From NCBI RefSeq assembly GCF_000506985.1, contig NZ_KI650979.1:1860710-1924709 (forward strand): a DNA stretch of 64,000 nucleotides, in the 5' to 3' direction. Shown here piece after piece: positions 60,950-64,000 of this stretch. The translations under genes and the position numbers were made by a program. Below the pieces are notes generated by a model. That model did no database searches, was not told where the DNA came from, and saw nothing but the letters and a program-made list of their open reading frames with translations. The number at the start of each line of letters is the position of its first letter. The stretch's first letter is position 1. Source of the stretch: Advenella kashmirensis W13003 (lineage in GTDB: Bacteria > Pseudomonadota > Gammaproteobacteria > Burkholderiales > Burkholderiaceae_B).

Positions 60950-61302
60950 TTAGATTTGGCTCACATTCTCCGATTCTCTAACCGCCTTACTCTCAAGCAA
61001 GGTCTGCATCTGCGTTCTGCCGCAGCACATCTTGCCAGGGCGAGCCGTTCGTTATTATAAAAATCCAGCCATACGTCCAGATCTTTCTGCAGAGAATCCA
61101 GATTACTGTATAGCGTTCTTCTAAATATGATCTGATAGAGCTCCTGCAGCCGCGCAAGCCCTGCACTACATTTGTACTTGCGTGCCCAGTCGAGCGATCG
61201 TGAGCCCCAATTTGTATAGTCCATCCGTATTGCCGTTTTGCGGAGCTTGGAACTACATGTTGGATCTCTGATTATTAAATAAGCGATTTTTCGCTGGACC
61301 AT
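60950..61302 (-). pseudogene. IS481-family transposase remnant (frameshifted)
   Basis: On the minus strand LDSLQKDLDVWLDFYNNER is followed, after a frameshift, by GKMCCGRTQMQTLLE and a stop at 60950-60952. This is the same C-terminal block as at 56489-56647, on the opposite strand. The preceding ~60 codons (to ATG 61302) are unclear. The two remnants bracket the ImmA/IrrE-IS-TPP segment in inverted orientation. Confidence 0.6.
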
Positions 61303-62181
61303 TTACATCACCGCATAGACTTCTAATACACACTCTAGAAAAGCATCAATGCGTCGTCTTTCCGCATCCGTTGAGCGGCGTGCTAATACGATTTGCCTTT
61401 TAGGCATCATTTTTTCCAAGGAGATAACCTTAACATCGTTCGCATCGATGACCAATTTTGGCGGAGTAGGTATGACGGAAAAGCCCAGGCCCTCGGCGAC
61501 CATACCCACAACGCCTTGCGCCGTCATGACCTCGTATTGCGGATGCAGGTCAGGGGCAATACGCCGGATAAAGTCTGATGCGATTCGACCACCTTCAAGG
61601 CTGCCGTTGTAGCGTATCCAAGCAAGAGTCTTGACGATTCTTCCTACCTCATCTGGCTGTTTAGTGCGGAACGGATAAACAAGGCTAAAGGGCTCCTCCA
61701 TAATTGTTTCGCAGGCCAGTTTTCGCGAAATCCCCGCGCGCGGCCGCACGACAATAGCGGCATCGATATCTCCCGCTTTGAGGGCTTCGAGCAATTTTTC
61801 CGAGGTGTTTTCTGGTTCCAGTGTGACATGGATATTTGGGTAGCGCTGGTTAGTTGTTCGAAGAATGGCAGGTAGGGTGGACAGCAGCACACTGTTGATG
61901 ACTCCTAAACGCAGGCGACCGCTGATTTCAGGCCTGTTTCGATCACGCAGCGCCTCCAGTTCTTCGAGGGCTTCGTCTATTGTCGCCACCACCTCCAAGG
62001 CAAAGGGCGTGGGTTTAACCGCTCTTCCTGAACGATCAAATAGGGGGCTGCCGAAATAGTTTTCCAATTGACGCATTTGCTGACTCACGGCACTTGGGGT
62101 TAGCGCGAGCTCACGCGCAGCTGCTGCGAAATTCCCCCTGCGAATGACCGCCTGCAGCGTAGGGAGCGTCCCAAGCTTCAT
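61303..62181 (-). CDS. LysR-family transcriptional regulator
   Basis: This 292-residue LysR protein has an HTH (MKLGTLPTLQAVIRRGNFAAAARELALTPSAV... split: AARELALTPSAVSQQMRQLE) and an effector domain. Its start is the ATG at 62181. It is divergent from the YrdC-like/lyase operon across an AT-rich ~145-bp gap, so it probably regulates it. Confidence 0.88.
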   Translation of the reverse strand: MKLGTLPTLQAVIRRGNFAAAARELALTPSAVSQQMRQLENYFGSPLFDRSGRAVKPTPFALEVVATIDEALEELEALRDRNRPEISGRLRLGVINSVLLSTLPAILRTTNQRYPNIHVTLEPENTSEKLLEALKAGDIDAAIVVRPRAGISRKLACETIMEEPFSLVYPFRTKQPDEVGRIVKTLAWIRYNGSLEGGRIASDFIRRIAPDLHPQYEVMTAQGVVGMVAEGLGFSVIPTPPKLVIDANDVKVISLEKMMPKRQIVLARRSTDAERRRIDAFLECVLEVYAVM

Positions 62182-62326
62182 ATGACCACCTCAAAAAGTC
62201 ACGATTGATTAATTATTCTAATCTTTATTTTAAAAAATTACCGTTTTTATTTTATCAGAGAGGTCTGTAGTATGAGGTCAATTCGCTAGGCTCAGAACCG
62301 AGCCTGCCCATCACAAGGAAACTCGA

Positions 62327-63100
62327 ATGAGCAAACAGACCAACAAAATTGCCCAGCGGCTGGATATCGATGGCGACATTGAACGTGTCTTTTCTGTCTT
62401 GCATGCCGGTGGTATTGCAATATGTCCGAACACAGTAGGCTACGGAATCTGGGGCGGATCTTCAGAGGCACTCGAGCGTATATACCGGACAAAGGAGCGT
62501 GGACCACATAAGCGTAACGCATTAATTACCGATGAGATCGGCCAGCGCGAAATTCACGACTTGGAGCCGCATAAACAAGCCATGATTGAGTGCGTGACGG
62601 TGGATCATGATCTGCCGATGGGGGTGATTGCGAAGTACCGCAAGGAGCATCCCTTACTGCAAAAGGTTGACCCTGATCTACTGCGTGCGAGTACTGCAGA
62701 AGGAACGATTGGGATGTTGCTTAACGGGGGGAAAATTCATTCGACAATTGGCAGACTCAGTCGCGAAGCGTTACATCCTGTTTTCGGCTCGTCGGCAAAT
62801 TTGACTGGCACTGGCACCAAGTTTCGATTGGAAGACATTCAGCCGGAAATCCGTGCTATTGCGGACATCGAAATAGACTATGGGCTGCGTCGTTATCACT
62901 TATACCAGCGCTCCTCAACGATTATAAATTTCACTGACCTGACGGTCGTGCGTATGGGATCCTGCTACGACCTGATTTCGGATGTATTGAAACGTCACTT
63001 TAAGGTCGAACTGCCACCTGATCCTGGGCGCAACGCCAATCCGTCTGGCCACCAACGGGAGTTTCAATTGCGAGACTTTGCTGAGGAATCCGTCTCATGA
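62327..63100 (+). CDS. YrdC/Sua5-domain protein, divergent, in a catabolic operon
   Basis: This is a 257-residue protein with the YrdC fold. The nucleotide/bicarbonate-binding features are GGIAICPNTVGYGIWGG (~28-44, replacing the usual YPTxTVYGLG), TKERGPHK (Lys56, Arg58, Lys62; KxRP...K pattern) and FGSSANLTG (Ser156, Asn158). Sua5/YrdC makes threonylcarbamoyl-AMP for tRNA t6A. Here the gene overlaps a PrpB-like lyase (ATGA) and is divergent from a LysR, so a different, catabolic role is likely. The C-terminal ~90 residues differ from YrdC and Sua5. AAGGAAACTCGA precedes the ATG. Confidence 0.75.
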   Translation: MSKQTNKIAQRLDIDGDIERVFSVLHAGGIAICPNTVGYGIWGGSSEALERIYRTKERGPHKRNALITDEIGQREIHDLEPHKQAMIECVTVDHDLPMGVIAKYRKEHPLLQKVDPDLLRASTAEGTIGMLLNGGKIHSTIGRLSREALHPVFGSSANLTGTGTKFRLEDIQPEIRAIADIEIDYGLRRYHLYQRSSTIINFTDLTVVRMGSCYDLISDVLKRHFKVELPPDPGRNANPSGHQREFQLRDFAEESVS

Positions 63101-63987
63101 AAAAGACCACTTTGTTAAATCAGCTAATTCATGCGCCTGAATTGCTCATTATGCCAGGGGCATTCGATCCGATTTCTGCCAAGGTAATTGCTGCAGCAGG
63201 TTTTCCTGCTATTCAATGTTCTGGCTTTGGCATGTCGATGTCGCGCCTCGGGCTACCTGATTACAGTTTTATGGCCATGTCGGATATGGTTGCCGCGTCA
63301 AGACTTATTGTTGATGCCGTTGATATCCCAGTGATGGCGGACGGAGACACGGGTTTTGGCAATGCGGTGAACGCGTGGTATACGGTCCAAGCATTTGAGC
63401 AGGCCGGATGTGCGGGTATCAATATTGAAGACCAGGTGCTCCCCAAACGCTGTGGACACCTTGATGGCAAACAGATAATTCCAATTGAAGACGCTGTAGC
63501 AAAAATACGGGCTTGCGCCGAGGCACGGCGGGACGACGATTTTGTCATCAATGCCCGTACCGACGCCTTGGCTGTAGGTGGCATTGAAGAAGTGGTCATT
63601 CGGGGCAATGCATATTTGGATGCCGGAGCGACGATGCTATTCATAGATGGTCTGACGGATAAAACACTCGCCCAGCAAGCGGTTAAACGTATTCGGGGGC
63701 CGGTAGCCATTAACGTGGTTGAGGGAGGGAAATCGCCTGCGGATTTTACGTTCGCCGAGATGCAAGCGATGGGAATTGCGCGCGTAAGTTTGCCTGGGAC
63801 ATTGTTGATGGCTGCTATCCAGGGAATGCAGAATGCGCTATCTGCGATGCTGAACAATGGGTATGCAGGCGGTCCTGGTGCCGTACTTGCTGGGTTCGAC
63901 ACATTGAAACACCTGGCCGGTTTCGAACAGGTATTTGAACTTGAGGGGCGCTATTTGGGCCAATTGTTGGAGCAAGAAGATGCCTAA
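63097..63987 (+). CDS. Isocitrate lyase/PEP mutase family C-C lyase (third paralog)
   Basis: This 296-residue lyase has ADGDTGFGN (Asp82, Asp84), IEDQ and LPKRCGH (Cys119). It is more distant from the other two: CSGFGMSMSRLG replaces the MTGAGTSxARG stretch, which implies another substrate. It overlaps the YrdC-like gene by 4 bp and the next gene by 8 bp, so the operon continues past the window. No dehydratase subunits are adjacent here. Confidence 0.88.
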   Translation: MKKTTLLNQLIHAPELLIMPGAFDPISAKVIAAAGFPAIQCSGFGMSMSRLGLPDYSFMAMSDMVAASRLIVDAVDIPVMADGDTGFGNAVNAWYTVQAFEQAGCAGINIEDQVLPKRCGHLDGKQIIPIEDAVAKIRACAEARRDDDFVINARTDALAVGGIEEVVIRGNAYLDAGATMLFIDGLTDKTLAQQAVKRIRGPVAINVVEGGKSPADFTFAEMQAMGIARVSLPGTLLMAAIQGMQNALSAMLNNGYAGGPGAVLAGFDTLKHLAGFEQVFELEGRYLGQLLEQEDA

Positions 63988-64000
63988 AGCGCGCAACATT
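63980..64000 (+). CDS. Start of the next operon gene (cut by window end)
   Basis: ATG 63980 (MPKARNI...) overlaps the lyase stop by 8 bp, and GGAG lies 7-8 bp upstream. Only seven codons are visible, so no family can be given. Confidence 0.5.

Overview
The window comes from a betaproteobacterium of the Alcaligenaceae type (Bordetella / Achromobacter / Advenella / Pusillimonas group). The evidence is nine intact Bug-type tripartite-tricarboxylate receptors (TctC family) in 64 kb, together with many LysR and GntR regulators, CoA ligases and a BenE transporter. This Bug expansion is typical of that family. Base composition looks moderate, mid-50s percent GC by eye, and drops in the AT-rich gaps near 22-23 kb and 55-56 kb. 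The genus call is an inference. I see no rRNA, tRNA, CRISPR array or replication origin.

The region is a string of small catabolic modules, mostly of the form 'regulator | enzyme(s) + periplasmic receptor'. 1-7.7 kb: a molybdenum hydroxylase (large subunit fused to a CoxG domain, FAD subunit, 2Fe-2S subunit), an acyl-CoA ligase, an enoyl-CoA hydratase, a BenE transporter and an AraC regulator, suggesting use of an aromatic acid. 7.9-11.5 kb: LysR with a divergent argininosuccinate-lyase-like enzyme and a Bug. 11.5-15 kb: LysR with a divergent CaiB/BaiF CoA-transferase and a Bug. 15-19.8 kb: LysR with a divergent acyl-CoA synthetase, acyl-CoA dehydrogenase and Bug. 20.2-21.9 kb: a periplasmic D-aminoacylase-like amidohydrolase. 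21.9-23 kb: an AT-rich gap with repeats and perfect hairpins.

23-43.2 kb holds the most interesting content. Two related cassettes share the order lyase (isocitrate lyase/PEP mutase family), aconitase-type large subunit and small subunit. Each also has an MmgE/PrpD protein and at least one Bug. Cassette A has a PrpF-type isomerase and a GntR/FCD regulator with matching operator palindromes at both promoters. Cassette B has an acyl-CoA synthetase and a GntR/UTRA regulator. A TauD-type dioxygenase, Bug and GntR operon lies between them. The enzyme set (dehydratase, isomerase, hydratase, C-C lyase, no citrate synthase) looks like a methylcitrate or dimethylmalate type pathway fed by an imported acid. 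A third lyase paralog (63.1 kb) sits in an operon with an unusual YrdC/Sua5-domain protein.

43.3-44.6 kb is a complete IS3-family element. 44.8-48 kb: LysR with a divergent Bug and class V aminotransferase. 48-55.4 kb: LysR with a divergent hydantoinase/oxoprolinase pair (HyuA, HyuB), a Bug, a chimeric relic (Asp/Glu-racemase-family N-terminus joined in frame to a Bug C-terminus) and a threonine-aldolase-like enzyme. 55.4-61.3 kb is a mobile-element graveyard: decayed IS3 and IS481 transposases, a complete second IS3-family element, an ImmA/IrrE peptidase whose partner gene is cut by that IS, and a thiamine-diphosphate enzyme. 61.3-64 kb: LysR with the divergent YrdC-like/lyase operon, which runs off the end of the window.
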